Part shown: piece by piece, positions 1-12,571 of the stretch
Numbering within the stretch: position 1 is the stretch's first letter
Layout: each line of letters opens with the position of its first letter
Assembly (NCBI GenBank): GCA_013399015.1
Contig: VWZX01001949.1
Span: 4,030,001-4,094,000 of the forward strand
Source: Galbula dea
Taxonomy: Eukaryota > Chordata > Aves > Piciformes > Galbulidae
Length of the DNA stretch: 64,000 nucleotides
Reading direction: 5' to 3'
The notes under the pieces: model-generated
What the model was told of the DNA's origin: nothing
Database searches by the model: none
The model's input: only the letters and a program-made list of their open reading frames with translations
Made by a program: the position numbers and the translations under genes

Positions 1-2
1 AC

Positions 3-731
3 CTCCAGGCAAGACAAGGCTACATCCAAGAGTTGTTCGAGAAGGTCCGGCTTCAGTATGTTCATCCAACTTTCCTCTTTCACTTCATCGCCAATGACTC
101 CCTTGTTCAGTCCTCACCCACTTGCAGAAGCATCCTTGACTCAGCCAGGAGACATATGTTTTCCTTGTACAGCACCAACACACCTGACATCAAGCCCATG
201 CTGCATGTTCCTCGCAGGTACTCCAACCAAGAGTTTCTCGTCATCATTGGTGGCAGGAAGGACAGCCAGCAGACAACAAGGGATGTCCTGCTTTATGATG
301 ACAAGACAAACCAGTGGCTAAGCCTGGCCAAACTTCCCTTGCGTCTGTACAAAGCTTCTGCAGTGAGCTTACACAGCAACATTTATGTGCTTGGAGGAAT
401 GCCTGTTAGCAATAAGAAAAGCCCAGTCAGTGATAATATTTACATTTACTCCCTTAAACTCAATCAGTGGAGGTTGGTTGAGCACATGTTAGTTCCACGG
501 TACTCCCACAGAAGCTTGGCATATAAAAATTATATTTTATCGTTTGGTGGAATTGGCAAAAAACAGGAAATCCTGAATTCTGTGGAAAGATATGATAGTG
601 TTTACAACACCTGTGAGAGTATGGCAAATATGCCTGTTGCCGTCCTTCACCCTGCTGTTGCTGCCAAAGATCAGAGGGTCTACCTCTTTGGGGGAGAAGA
701 CATTATGCAAAATCCTGTCCGGCTGATCCAG
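3..731 (+). CDS. KLHL38: KLHL38 large exon, 3' part (BACK end and Kelch blades 1-4)
   Basis: Open in frame from position 3 to the donor AG|GTAATG at 731/732, with the intron in phase 0. It encodes the end of the BACK domain, then four Kelch blades with double glycines near 250, 390, 545 and 690. The in-frame continuation 732-770 is intron read-through and not protein. No start codon is expected here because the coding exon begins left of the window. Confidence 0.9.
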
Positions 732-3700
732 GTAATGATCAGTCCTGCTTGTCGAGGCAGTTTCATCTAAAGTATTCATCTGTTCACCACTCTCCTAATG
801 AAATCAACCCCTCAAAAAACCTTCATTGTGAGTTGCAGAAAGGGCAGGATAAGTTGACACATGGCTTCAGGGAAGTCTCATCTGCAAGCATTGCAATTCT
901 TTCTTTTTCCCCTTTGAGTGTGTTTCAGGCACAAGACCTAAGGTACTTCTCTGGTTGCCAGTCAGCTCTGTCACTAGTGGGCACTGGGGCCAGGGCTGCT
1001 GCTAGTAATGCTATGGCAGGCTGCGGCCAACCCCCTGCCTGGCTTCATGGCTGGGGACTCAGCCACGCACCTGCTCACTTTGCAGCAAAAGGAAAGATTT
1101 ATGTTCATTAGAGCGATTAGATTCTTGCTCATCAAAGGGTCAGGGCTTAAACTGACAGTTATTTCCTATAAACAGTTGTGTTAAAAATGTGGGACCTGCC
1201 TCATGTTGCTGGCTTTATGCTTGCTTTCAGCAGTTATGCTCTATTAGGAGGGAAAAATACATGAAATTTTCTTATCTAACTTAATGCTTTAGCAACATCG
1301 TAGTGTCATTTTCCCTATGAGTGTTTCTCACTAGGTTAGATATTTTAACTAAGAAGGATCATTAAAGGCTAAGACGGCAGCCAGCACATGAGCAATACTT
1401 CTTTACGGTGATAGCGATACTTGATTATCAGGGGAAAGGAAATGTATTTATCAGTAAGTGTGGAGATGTCCTAGAGATATTTGCTATATTAAGAAGTGGA
1501 TGACATGACATAAAAGTTTGTGTCGCCCAGAAACAGATGACTGAGTGATCGTCATCTGGCAACAGCTCTTTTTCTCACATAAATTGATGGCTTAGGTACC
1601 AGTCTAAGTCCCATCAACAAGTCCCTTTTGCCAGTCTGAGTGCATACCAGCCACCAGCACAAATAGAGCAGCTGGGCAAACAGAGCAGCCGTCAGCAGAG
1701 CTAGGTGAAATTAAGATTTGTTTGCCTAGGAAATTGCTAAGACTAAGACAGAATACACAAAATAACTGGAAAATGAAATTAAATGGCTTGCACTTTTGGA
1801 GAGCATTATCCTTGAGTTAACAGTGATTTAGTGGCAATGCAAAGATTTACAGTCAAGAAGCTTCCATATGTCAGGTACACTACCTTTGTGCATGTGCTAG
1901 GATCTCCTGAGCAGATGAGCCTTAAGAACTAGAATGCTTTCTAAGGGGACATATTAGGAAAAAAGTGGGCAAATTCTTCAAGTCAGAGGACTGTATTCAT
2001 TGAGACAAAATAAAAACCATCAGTTCCTCTGTAATTACAATTGCCAGTTAAAATGCAACATCAACATCTGCATGTGTATCTTTATTTATTTGTCAGGTTT
2101 ACCATGTCTCCAGAAATACTTGGTTTCGGATGGAGACCAGAGTGGTGAAGAATGTCTGTGCACCAGCTGTCATGATAGGAGACCAGATTATCATCGTAGG
2201 GGGTAAGGGCTTTGGTTCACCCTCCCTCCCACCTCCCTTTGCCCCAGTTCCTGCAGGATTTCAGAGCCTTCCTTCCTGGAGTACTCCCTTAGAAAGTGCA
2301 TGGAACTTGGGAAGGAGAGGAGAAATATGTCCACTCTCCATACACCTCTGTCTTAGGGTTGCATGGCCATGGAAGTGGGGGCAAATTCTCCACAAATTAC
2401 CTTCTTAATCCAAGTAGCAACACCTGGCTGGGGGGAAACTAGGGAAAAGCCAACACAATTTACTACTCTGCAGAAGGGATGAAGCCAAGAGCATGCAGGT
2501 TCTGCTCCTCCATTGCTGACTCACAGCCTGGCTGCTCTCCATGAAAATGAGGAGAGCATGGTTATCAGAAGGCCATGGATGGCTTGTTGTGATGGGTTGA
2601 TCAGTCCTGTATCTGCCTTCTGGGGGTAATTGTGAAATGTCCTGCTTTAGCAGAGCAGAGGACTGAACCCAAATCACACAGGACTTGAACGTGGAGTCTT
2701 CTCTTGGCTACGCTTTGCAGTGAGAACAGGGGAGAACTGAATCAAAAAGTCCAAGACTATCAGACTGCTGTGTGACAGATTACCCTGACTTCAGACCACA
2801 GTGCCTTTCCACTCTTTTATCTTCAAATACATTAATCTGAAGGGCCTGTATTGACCCAAGCCTGCTGCTGCTGAGCTTAAGTTCTCAATTTATTTTTTGT
2901 TTATCTAACAAAAGCCGCAAAAATTCACTTTAATTTTAAACATCTTTAATTTTGCTTGAAAGTAGAGCAATTTACCATGGTCAGGTTTTATTTAGCAGCT
3001 TCCATGGCAAAACATTGGCCAGATAGTCAATCAACAACAGTAAATCCCACAAAAATATTTTCTCTTAAAAATAGCTTTCATCACATTTCAGGTCCTCTTT
3101 GCATGGCTGATCACATCATAACAAAGCAGAGTATGTTTGCCTAAGGAAGACAGGCCTTGATTTTTATTAGGGAAAGTGTCCTGAAGGCCTTCAAAATATG
3201 GCCCAAAGCAGTTTGCTTGGCATGGACACTCTTGATTAACCACAGGGATACATGGGCAAGTACTGCTGGGTACCAGGTTTCAATACCTCCATTGCTCTAG
3301 GGGAGTTGCCCTGGTACCAGCCCTTAGCTCTCAGTAGATGCAAGTTTACATCACTCCTCAGTGGATGTAGAAATTTTTTCACAGTGAGGGTGACAGAGCA
3401 TTGGAACAGACTGCCCAGAGAGGTTGTGGGGTCTCCTACTATGGAGATATTCAAAACCTGTCTGGACACGCTTCTGTGTGACCTGGTCTAGGGAATCCTG
3501 CTGTGGCAGAGGGGTTGGACTAGATGATCTTTCATGGTCCCTTCCAACTCCTAATATTCTGTGATTCTGTGACTCTGTGAAGTGCTCTCCATTGGATCAC
3601 TAGCACGGTGGCCATCAAAGTCACAGCACCAAGGGCTTTGGCAGTAGAGTGAGCACCTGTGGCACTGTACTGTTGAGTACCCAGCTCTATTCAGTAGACA

Positions 3701-4420
3701 GATACAACTCCAACCCAACAAGACATTGTAGCTCCCTTTCCATGTGCCATTGGTTTCTGTATTTCCAAGTGAAGCTCTAGGATTCTGCTGGGTGAAAAGA
3801 AATACGCTGGGACATTTGAAGGCACATGCAGAAACTCGCAAGCTCCAACTGTGTTTGACAGGTTGCTTGCCTGATCTGTTTGGTTTTATGGTGCTCATTG
3901 AGCCTTGGCTGCAAAGGTGCTATGAGGCAGGGTGAGGACAAATGGAAAGGGAAGAAGTAGACATTATTGTGGTACAGCAGCATTTCCCAGATTAGATATT
4001 TTGGTTATTCTAAAGTATGTACCTGTATAGTAGGTTGTATTGAAGACTAACAGGAAATACATTATCTTTCATTTCTGCAGGCTGTAAGGTCTAATTTCCC
4101 ATCTATCTCTTCCACCTCTGGTTTTGCATTTAGGGTACACCCGGAGAATAATTGCTTATGATACAAAAGGCAACAAGTTTGTTAAATGTGCAGACATGAA
4201 GGACAGAAGAATGCATCACGGGGCCACTATCATCAAGAATAAGCTGTATGTCACAGGAGGACGATGCCTTACTGCAGACAATGTCATTGAGGACTTGGAT
4301 TCTTTGGACTGCTATGATCCAGAGACTGACACATGGACACCAAAGGGAAAATTGCCACATAAACTCTTTGATCATGGGTGCCTTACACTTCAGTGTGTTC
4401 CCTGTTCTAAACTTCTCTAA
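3..4420 (+). CDS. KLHL38: KLHL38, Kelch-like protein 38, 3' part of gene (5'-truncated by window)
   Basis: Spliced coding region join(3..731, 2097..2202, 4134..4420), giving 373 residues before the TAA at 4418-4420. Seen: the first part is alpha-helical BACK-type sequence, followed by six Kelch blades, each marked by a double glycine (IIGG, VLGG, SFGG, LFGG, IVGG, VTGG) and a downstream Tyr/Trp pair such as the YDPETDTW element. Both introns are GT-AG and the reading frame is preserved across them. The full-length family member is about 580 residues, so roughly 208 N-terminal residues (BTB domain and start of BACK) lie left of the window. Family knowledge: BTB-BACK-Kelch proteins are substrate adaptors for CUL3 ubiquitin ligases, and KLHL38 is expressed mainly in striated muscle. 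The position just upstream of FBXO32, in the same orientation, matches the human order and supports the assignment over other KLHL paralogues. The substrate is unknown. No frameshift or internal stop is seen in the visible part. Confidence 0.9.
732..2096 (+). other. KLHL38 intron between BACK/Kelch exon and middle exon
   Basis: A 1365-bp GT-AG intron. Short open frames occur on both strands, but none has recognisable domain content. No repeat was recognised. Confidence 0.85.
2097..2202 (+). CDS. KLHL38: KLHL38 middle exon (Kelch blade 5)
   Basis: Acceptor TTGTCAG|GTTTAC and donor G|GTAAGG define a 106-nt exon. It continues the frame in phase 0 and leaves one base for the next exon. It encodes the end of blade 4 and most of blade 5, starting VYHVSRNTWFRM and ending in the IIIVGG strand. 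Confidence 0.9.
2203..4133 (+). other. KLHL38 last intron, carrying a CR1 copy
   Basis: A 1931-bp GT-AG intron. Apart from the CR1 copy at about 3240-3580, nothing recognisable was seen. Confidence 0.85.
3240..3580 (+). mobile_element. CR1 LINE, 5'-truncated 3' end
   Basis: The sequence translates to a decayed C-terminal piece of the CR1 ORF2 protein, including an RNFFTVRVTEHWNRLPREVV-like segment. It is followed by the typical 3' tail: GGTTGGACTAGATGATCT, CCCTTCCAACTC, and short repeats of the ATTCTGTG type at 3558-3580. The tail direction places the insert on the plus strand, the same sense as KLHL38. The element is a dead, 5'-truncated copy lying wholly inside an intron. The left boundary is approximate. 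Confidence 0.9.
4134..4420 (+). CDS. KLHL38: KLHL38 last coding exon (end of blade 5, blade 6, C terminus)
   Basis: Acceptor GCATTTAG|GGTACACC. The first two bases complete the glycine codon split with the previous exon. It encodes the rest of blade 5, then a complete sixth blade (HHGATIIKNKLYVTGG, then DCYDPETDTW) and a short tail ending in SKLL before TAA at 4418. Confidence 0.9.
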
Positions 4421-5925
4421 ATGACCTTGGTACTTCCAAGGACATTTTGTGCTTTCCATCCCAGAAGTGAACCACCTTGCTCTGCAGAGAGCATATGGAG
4501 AATCCTTGTTGTGTCCCACAAACTTTTGACCTTGAAGGCACCAGAGGTGTTAGTCATTCCCCAAATGATCTGTCAAAAGGTCATGAGTTTTCTGCTCATG
4601 TTATATTCACCTGACCAGTATTGCATGTGGTGCTGCTATGTCCAGCCTGGAGACCTTTTCCCAGAGTCTCAGCAGAAAACAGGGAAAACATACCGAAAAC
4701 ACCCCTGGTGTGGGATTTGTCTTTTTACAGACTTTAAAATGAAAGGTCAATAGGAATGCTGGTATCTCCAACGAAAGTAAAACCTGCATAACCTGCATTT
4801 GTTGGTGTGCAAACTCAGCTGTATGAGACGGTCCTTTCCGGTTCAGTACTGACCAAGCTTTCCATTTCGAGTGGTGCGCGTGTTTAGTATAGGAATCTCC
4901 AAGTTCTAGTATTGTAGCCAGCCCAGTAGCAGCTGCCTGCATTAGCTATAGTAGTCAACTCCTAGAAATAATTTTTTAATGTTCTCAACATCAAATCAGA
5001 AACTGCAAAAGGCTGATTCTTTAGTCTGAAGTCTGACATTGCAACAAGAAGTAGATTTGAGTTTTCCAAGCTACCGCTCCTTCAGAGTGCAGAAAAGATT
5101 TCTGTTCCATCTGTCTGCTCTCCAAAGGAGTAGAAATTGGGATGGAAATGAAAATTATCTGCTTCTTTTTGGAGGTATCTTGTTTTCCAGGGAGGTTGCT
5201 TCTCCTTTTGCATAAGGATTAATTAGGAGGTTAATTTGCATGCAATGAGGTTAGTTAGGATGGCCTTTGGCTGATGGAATTCCTGAAATATGGAATAGCA
5301 GAGAGGACACATGGAGGAAAGGGGATGTAAAAGGGAAGAGTTATCTGGGATGAACATTTTTCCCCCATTTCTCCTCTCTCCAAACCACGGAAAAACAATG
5401 AGCGAAAGACAGTGACACAAAACCAGCTTTTTCTAAGTCTGCCAGTTAGTAAAGCAGCAATGGCTCCCACTAGTATTTTTGTAGGGTTCTGCCACTAAGT
5501 GCATATTTTAAAGGGAGGGGATTAATCATCAGCTACTGAACAGGCTGTGAGCTGCTGCTAGGTCACCAGGGTTGGTAAGATTGTGGAGACAGCAAGGAGC
5601 ACTGATGACCACCATTCCAGAGAAAGGATGGCAGAAACAACACACCTTTTTTCCTCATATTAGAAGGAAAGTAGGACTTTCAAAGGCTGGAGGGTGAAAT
5701 GAGTAAACATGCTCAACCCTCCTCTTGAAGGCTGCACAGCCATATGGCCACCACTGTGTTGCAGGACACCAGCTCCAACTGCTAAGATCCCCTCTCATAA
5801 ATCTGTATCTGGGAGAAGAGAGGTTACAGAAATAGTTAACAAAGTGGGGAGCTGGAAGGAAGAATTGTGTATCAACCACTATTTTAAAAATCCAAAATAA
5901 AACAGCTATTATTGTTTGCATGAGC
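4421..5925 (+). other. KLHL38: Probable KLHL38 3'UTR
   Basis: No splice-supported coding sequence follows the stop codon at 4418-4420. The first canonical AATAAA I found downstream is at 5896-5901. A GU-rich stretch (TTGTTTGC, TTTGTGTTC) lies within 40 nt after it. This suggests a 3'UTR of about 1.5 kb. The end is inferred. Confidence 0.5.
5896..5901 (+). terminator. Candidate KLHL38 polyadenylation signal AATAAA
   Basis: Canonical hexamer with GU-rich DNA at about 5910-5935. It is the first such hexamer found after the stop codon. A shorter or longer 3'UTR remains possible, because an ATTAAA also occurs at about 6420. Confidence 0.45.
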
Positions 5926-8900
5926 TTTGTGTTCAGGAGTCTCCATTGTTCCCTCTGAATTGCTGATAAAGGGCTTTGCTTTTGTACCAGTGGTTTTTGC
6001 CAGGGTTTCCTTCTAAGGATCTGAGTAAACCTGCAAAAAATGAGTGGGAACCCAAGCTCATATCCCAGCTCAGAAGCATTTGGCCACATTTCTCCTCTGT
6101 CTTTCAGCCTATATCATCATCTCCTCCCCATGCAAAGCAGGGCTAAATCCCAGCACTTGCCAAGTTGGACTGGAGCAGTGATTCATTCTGCTTCTTCACA
6201 GGCCAACTCCAGCTCTCTGGAGAAAAAAAGCTTTGTCATGGTCAATTATGGAAAGTCTGCCCTGGGGAGATGTTTATTCGTAACCCCGCAGTGCCACCTT
6301 CCCAAACTCCTTCCTGTCGTGACCCCACTCAGCTCCAAAACTCCAGGAGACTCCATTTGATGCCATGCATTTTAGCTGACATAGAGTCCTGCCAAGCTTG
6401 TGACGGTACCCAGAACCAAGATTAAAAAGCTGACTTAGGGCCATAACCTCATGTTTGCAAACCATTGCCACAGTCATTGGTTTATGCTTGGAAACTAACA
6501 GATTTTTTTATTTCCTGTATCAAATAACTTGTGATTTTCTCAGCATTCATGCAGGGACCAAATAGTACCTTGCACAGCTGTGGCTGGGCAGGAAATGGGG
6601 AGTGCAAAGAAGAGGCATGGTCACAGCATCCTTGAGCACAGCATCCTTTCCCCAGCCCTTGAAGAGCCCTCATGTCACCCCCAAGTCCTTGGAGATGCCA
6701 AGGGCTATAGCCAGCTCTGCTCTGTCTGCAACCTTGTCCTTCTTCCTTTCACAAACTCGTCACCTCATGTTCATAATTCAAGGAATTTGGGTTTGCTGGG
6801 CAGTAAATACAAAGCCTGGCTCTGATAGACTTTTTGTCTTGCAGTCAGTTTTGATTCAAACTCTGACTAAAGATTTTGAGGCCCTTTGCAAGAAGGGCTG
6901 AAACCAGAGAAGACTGTTGAGCCTTACTGAGACAGACGAGAGCTGGCAATGTTGTTTGGTCACAGGGAGGCAGCAGCATATGCAGCCTCAGGGCAGGGGA
7001 TACACAGCTCCAGGACAGACACTATGGGGAGAGGGGATGCTGCTTTTCTAATCAGGTGCTGGCCACCACCTGGCCCACCTAAAGCAATGCCTAGTACCAT
7101 CCCAAGTGCTTTGCAATTGTCATACCCACTGGTGCTATGGGTGAAAGCACTTCTAGCAGAGGGTGAGCAAAGCATCCCTTTCTCCAGTGCCAGGAGAGGA
7201 CTTTCCTGACCAGGATCTGCAAGGCCACTGCTACCTGGAACACTTTCTGTGTCACCACACATTTTTCCAGAGGTCTCATCATCTTAATATTTTACAGCTC
7301 CATGAAGAGGTGGGAATTTGTTGCTGTTTATTTAATAACAATGGAAGCCAAGGACAAGAGAGTTTTCAGAAAATGTTGTTGATTTTGGAGTCAACTTTTG
7401 GAGGGACTGAGCACCTGTTGCTTTTTTTCAGATCAGGGAATGCTGTGAAGGCTCATCACCTCCAAGGCCTCATTCTTGAGTGTCCTGAGACAGTTACTAG
7501 ATCAAGGAAATCATAGGACCAAATGTCTGAAAGCAGCCCACTCTATGAGAGTGAGCTCCATGGGAGTGAGTTATTCAGTCCCTCATGGCAAGTAATTGTC
7601 CAACACACTGAAAACGTCCTAAGAGAAATGCTCTGCTCCCTCCCTAAGTAACATACTTAAGTGCATTATTAACCAAACAGCATTTAATACTGTCTATCCT
7701 AAATCTTCTTTGCTGTACCTTCTGCCATCCCCAAAAAGATAAAAGTCAATCAATTACCCTTTTTGATACCATATATTATTTTACATCTTTAAAGTTTATT
7801 AAGATGTTTCAAATTCTGCAACTAAACAAACCCAGCCCTTTCAAACTTTCCTCATAAGTCATGCTTTCTAGACTTCTGATCAGGTTTTTTTCCTCTCCTC
7901 TGGACAATTTCCAATTTTGGGGGGTTTTTTTAATTTAAATGCAAGGCCATGTCTCAGCTTTGCAATGCTGAGAAGGGCAATAAACTCTTTCTGCGTCTTA
8001 CCAACAGCACTCCTGGTCTTGCAGCCCAGAAGTACCTTTGCTTTTTGCAGTAGCAGCAGATTACTGACTAGGGTTCAGCTGTGCACAGGATTAAGGAATA
8101 ATTACAATTTTGGGCAAGGTCACACAGAGAGACTGCAGGATCTTTTAGGATTATGCCATAACTCCATCTTTGCTTTGGCTCACCAGGATCTGAAGCCAGA
8201 TCCCATTGAAAACAGTACGTCTCTCCATGAGCTTCAGCAAGGGCCTTTGGACTGAGTCCTAATTATTGTGTTCTCAGCTGGGTTTATCACTAATTCTATT
8301 AATTTTAACAGCAAGCATTTAATGATTGAGTTAATATTTTATACCAAGGAAAAAGTTTCAGGCAAAAAATAAGAGGAAAAGAGGAGAGTGCATTTTCTTT
8401 TTAACTTTCTTCTACCTCCCTTGCTGCAAACTCAGGGCTGAATTCTGCTGCAGAGGCAGCCAGTATGTGGTGGCAGGAAGCTTTGCTTTGATCTCAGCAA
8501 AGAGCTTTTTAGGTTAAGCCTGTTTTTTTTCACTGTAACCATTTATCAAACAACACAATACTTTCCAAGGGCAGCATTTTTCTTGTGCAGTAATATGTTT
8601 ATAATTGTTGCATTTCCTGCTTCTTTTTGATTAAACACACCTGACAAAGTAAGAAAGATACATAAATATGATGCATAAATAAACGGGCACTCCAAGTTCA
8701 CCACTTCGTCAATCCTTTCTTTTCCAAATGCCAAGGAGTTCACAGTGAGGTGAATCCTCCAGTTCAGAGGGAAACAATCGAGGACAGCATATATGAATAA
8801 CACACAGGGTAATTTATCCCTGGCATTTTTCCTTAGTCTGACCTGAGAGCCATTAATAATTGACAGCAGCAAGAACAATCCCTTTTTAAAAATACAAACA

Positions 8901-11900
8901 TCCATACTTTTTTTTCCAGCTGCTTGAAAGCTCCCACCAAATTTAAACAGTCATATTCTCCGTGGCACAAATCAGCATGAATTCCTCAGTGCAAGCTTGC
9001 ACCAGCAAAATAGCTGATACTTGCTAATTAGTGGACTGCTAATAATATTTTCAATGGCTATTTTTGATGAGTCAGCCCAAGGTCCAAAAAATTACACTGC
9101 CTATGAAGAAGCTGGTGTTTCAAGCTACCTTTGCCACCAAAGTCAAAGTGGCTCCTCAGGGTTTGTGCTGGATCACAGAAAGATTGATCTGGCCTCTTCT
9201 GTTTATTGAAGTTTCCAAAATAGTAGCAAAGTAGTGAGGAAGCTCAACTTCTCTGTCACTAGGCAAGTCACCCGCCAGCTCCAGCTGCCACTTGTCACTT
9301 CTCTCCCTGGGACTCTTTGTTTGCCTGCACCTCTTTTATGTTGCAAGAACCCTTTCCGAGAAGAGCAAGGAGCAGCACATCTTGAGCAGCTCTGAGCCAC
9401 GAGGTGGATGTCCCGTGGCTTTAAACTTGAGGCCTCCCCACAGCTGTTGGAGACTTTTGGCTTTAGACTGGCAGTAAGCCATGGGGTAAAATATTTCTGG
9501 AGGTGAGAAAAGGTGTCAGAATCTAGCTCACTTCTTCATCTGATCAGGAAGATGTGGATAAACCACCCTGCTACATCTAATCTTCCCATGTCTATATCTT
9601 TGAAGTTTCTTTCTTGGTCAGGCTGTGTCCTCTGATGAATAAGCCGTGTCCCACCACCCTTAACTAAATCAAGCATGCTGGAACAAGAGCAAAGTCTTGT
9701 CCCCAGTGCCACAGCAGTAATGACATTCCCTGAGTTTTGCCCTGGTCTTGGTATGTCGCTTACGTTTTTCCCTCCCCACTCTTAGACCCCTTCTCAGGCC
9801 ATACAGCTGGGCAAATGTGCTCTGAAAGTGCCCTGCAAATGTGCACCTACATTTGAAGGTAGCAACAACTTCCCAGAGCACTGGGAAATTACCCCAGGAC
9901 TCTCAAGTCCAAATTTGTAAGCTGATGAGTTGCTCCTGATCTGGAAAACTAGACAGAACCAATCTGAGACATAGAGCAGGGCCCAGGTACATGGGGAGTG
10001 CTGCAACTTAGCTTTAAAGCTTCAGTGTTGGGAAAGTGCAGTGTTTTATCCAGATCAGTAGCAAGCCTTGGAATTAATAGAGTTGATTAAACTCTTTTGA
10101 TGTGCATGGTATGTGGAGATAAGGCCCCAATTCCCAAAAGCTTCCACTGAAAATTATATGTTAACCATAACAGTACATGACATCCCCTGACAGGGGTGAG
10201 GAAGGCTGCTGGAAGACAAGAGACAAGTACAAATCAAGGGGGCAAAAGAGGCAGCTCTTGGGACAGCTAAGTTACCATGAACTTGCTGGATCTGTTTTGA
10301 TGCTGAAATGATGTGGACCCTGGCACCAGACAGATCAAAAGCAAGCGAACTATGCCTGCTTTATGTTGTTATGACACATATATTTCCCTGAAAATGACAT
10401 TAAAGAGTACCAGAGGCTCAAACATTGTTCTGTTTATCTGTTCCCTGGGTAGGTCTCTTACTCTTAGAGACAGCCTGAGCACTGCAGAACATGGCCCCTG
10501 CCAAGAAAACTTTGCCTCTGGCATAAGGACAAGTTAACAAGCATGATATGGGAAGCCAGCCCAGGGTGTCAGAGCGTGCACAGCTATAACCTGCTGCAGC
10601 CTAGCAGCATAGCATCCCTTTGAGACATGCAAAGAGAAGCCACCAGAGGAGACTCCCCTGCCATGCACTGAGGTTTGTAAGTAGGAAGCCGATGGCAGAG
10701 GACAATTCCTCCCCAGGTTGCTGACCCATGGTTCAACCTGTGCAAAAGTGTGGAAAGGCTCCTCATCACCCAGGGCTGTGTCAACAAGATTCCATATGTT
10801 TCAGACCATGTTTCAGCCGTGGGACCCCCTTGCATCTGTATTAGTCAGTAATGGGATCCCAAATTCCCCTACTCATGATATGAACTAACCTGTTCTTGTG
10901 CAAGCAACACACACATAGCCGTGGCATCCTAAGGAGCAGACTCCCAGCAGCTTAACTGGGCGCCAGCTTAAACTTTGATCAAGGTGAAAAGCAGAGAGCT
11001 CCTATGGATATTCTTCAAGACACTGTGATATTTAATGGATAATTCAGACCTCTTTAAAAGAAGGCAGTCTTCAGGCTTGGAAGGTGCTGGCTAATGCCCT
11101 GAAGGCTTCTAGCTGAGAGATCCTGTTTAAAGTCTACAAGAGTTGTCTTTCTGCTCATTATAACTTCCAACAAATGTCAGTAAATAGAGTCAGTTTCTTC
11201 TCCAGGCTCTGGAAATTTTCTCAAGAGAAAAACAGCAACATGCAGTGAAAGAAGTGGTTCCTGCAGACTGAAACACGAATGGCAGAGAAGCCAAAAGTAT
11301 GATCACCCTTCCAAGCTTGAGCTTATGTTTTTAATGGCATGAAATGTGACATGCACAGTCGATGATGGCTTTCGAGCTGAGAGTCCGTTATTTGTGACGG
11401 CAGAGTAAAATACACGGGCCCTTACTCCAAAAAACTTGTGAGAGGTTCAGATCAGAGGACACAGATGACCCTCAGAGCATCATCAGCTAGAGTTTCAAAG
11501 CATCAAGATCATTCATTAATCAAGAGCAACACCTTATGCCATAACTGAATTGGATAACTGAAGTATACCTCAGAAAATAAACAAACAACAAACCCCACAA
11601 CAGCTCTTCTCTGTGGTTCCTTGGTCCACAGCCCATTCCACAGGTCAGAGCAGAAATTCAATCAAACAAGTGCCAAGGCCCAGAGCTTCCTGGAAACTCA
11701 GGCATCACATGGCAGATGGGCATCAGCTATCTAATATCAACCTCTTTTGTCCTCAGGTGCCCCACAGGAAGAAGGGCATCACTACCCTAAAACATACCTA
11801 ACAGTTTTTACTCTAAGAAGAGTTTTTACCCTGGTTTTCAACATTTAGATTTTCACCTTCTGCAGGAAAGGTAGCAGAAGGTTTGGGACAACTCTGTGAA

Positions 11901-12489
11901 TGGGCACAAAACTTCCAAAAACAAATGTTTTATAACAGTGAGGAGAGAACATTCAGACAGCCCAGAACTCTCTGATTTCCAGGAACAAACTATAAAAGCC
12001 ATTTAGATTGATTGAAATTACTTTGTCATGTTCCTTTCACATTTCCAAAGCAATTTCAAAGATAAGGTGATAAGTAATGCAGATTCATCTTCCTAGGACT
12101 GTCATTAGAGAAGTGCAGCTGGGGGAATGATTACATGGATCAGTAGGATTTTGCCTTTATCATATTTGTTTGATTCTAGAAAACATTCTCCTCTGCTGAT
12201 TTGTGGCTGGGCTAATGCAAATACATGTATTTTCATGTAAATACAACATATATCTTTGTGGGTGCACTCTGTTGGTGAGCTCAGCTTGAACAGGAGAAAA
12301 TACCTGACCAGGTTTTAATAGAAATCTGCAGACACAATGCTAGCAGAACTCTGATAGTGCCAGGCACACTGGGATATGGCTCTTGCATACTACGTGAGTC
12401 ATTTGCCCTGAAGCTGTAGCAGAGAACATCTGAAGATCTGTATTGGACTGGTGAATCAGCAACATCTGACACAATTTAAGAGGTTAAGC

Positions 12490-12499
12490 CTATTTATAG
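12490..12499. promoter_or_regulatory. Perfect MEF2-type site
   Basis: CTATTTATAG fits the MEF2 consensus YTA(A/T)4TAR. A TAAT core lies shortly downstream. It sits about 8 kb past KLHL38 and 22.7 kb before the FBXO32 promoter. Occupancy is unknown, and a chance match in AT-rich DNA is possible. Confidence 0.35.
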
Positions 12500-12539
12500 A
12501 CAAATGAGACTAATTTTCATTACTGGGGAGATTAGATTT

Positions 12540-12571
12540 TATATATATATACATATAAATATATATAAATT
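12540..12571. repeat. AT-rich dinucleotide microsatellite
   Basis: About 32 bp of imperfect (TA)n with interspersed CATATAAATA. Confidence 0.85.

Noticed and set aside
3236..3491. Overlapping plus and minus open frames near 3.3 kb
   Set aside because: The plus frame is decayed CR1 ORF2 sequence and the minus frame is its shadow; neither is a host gene.
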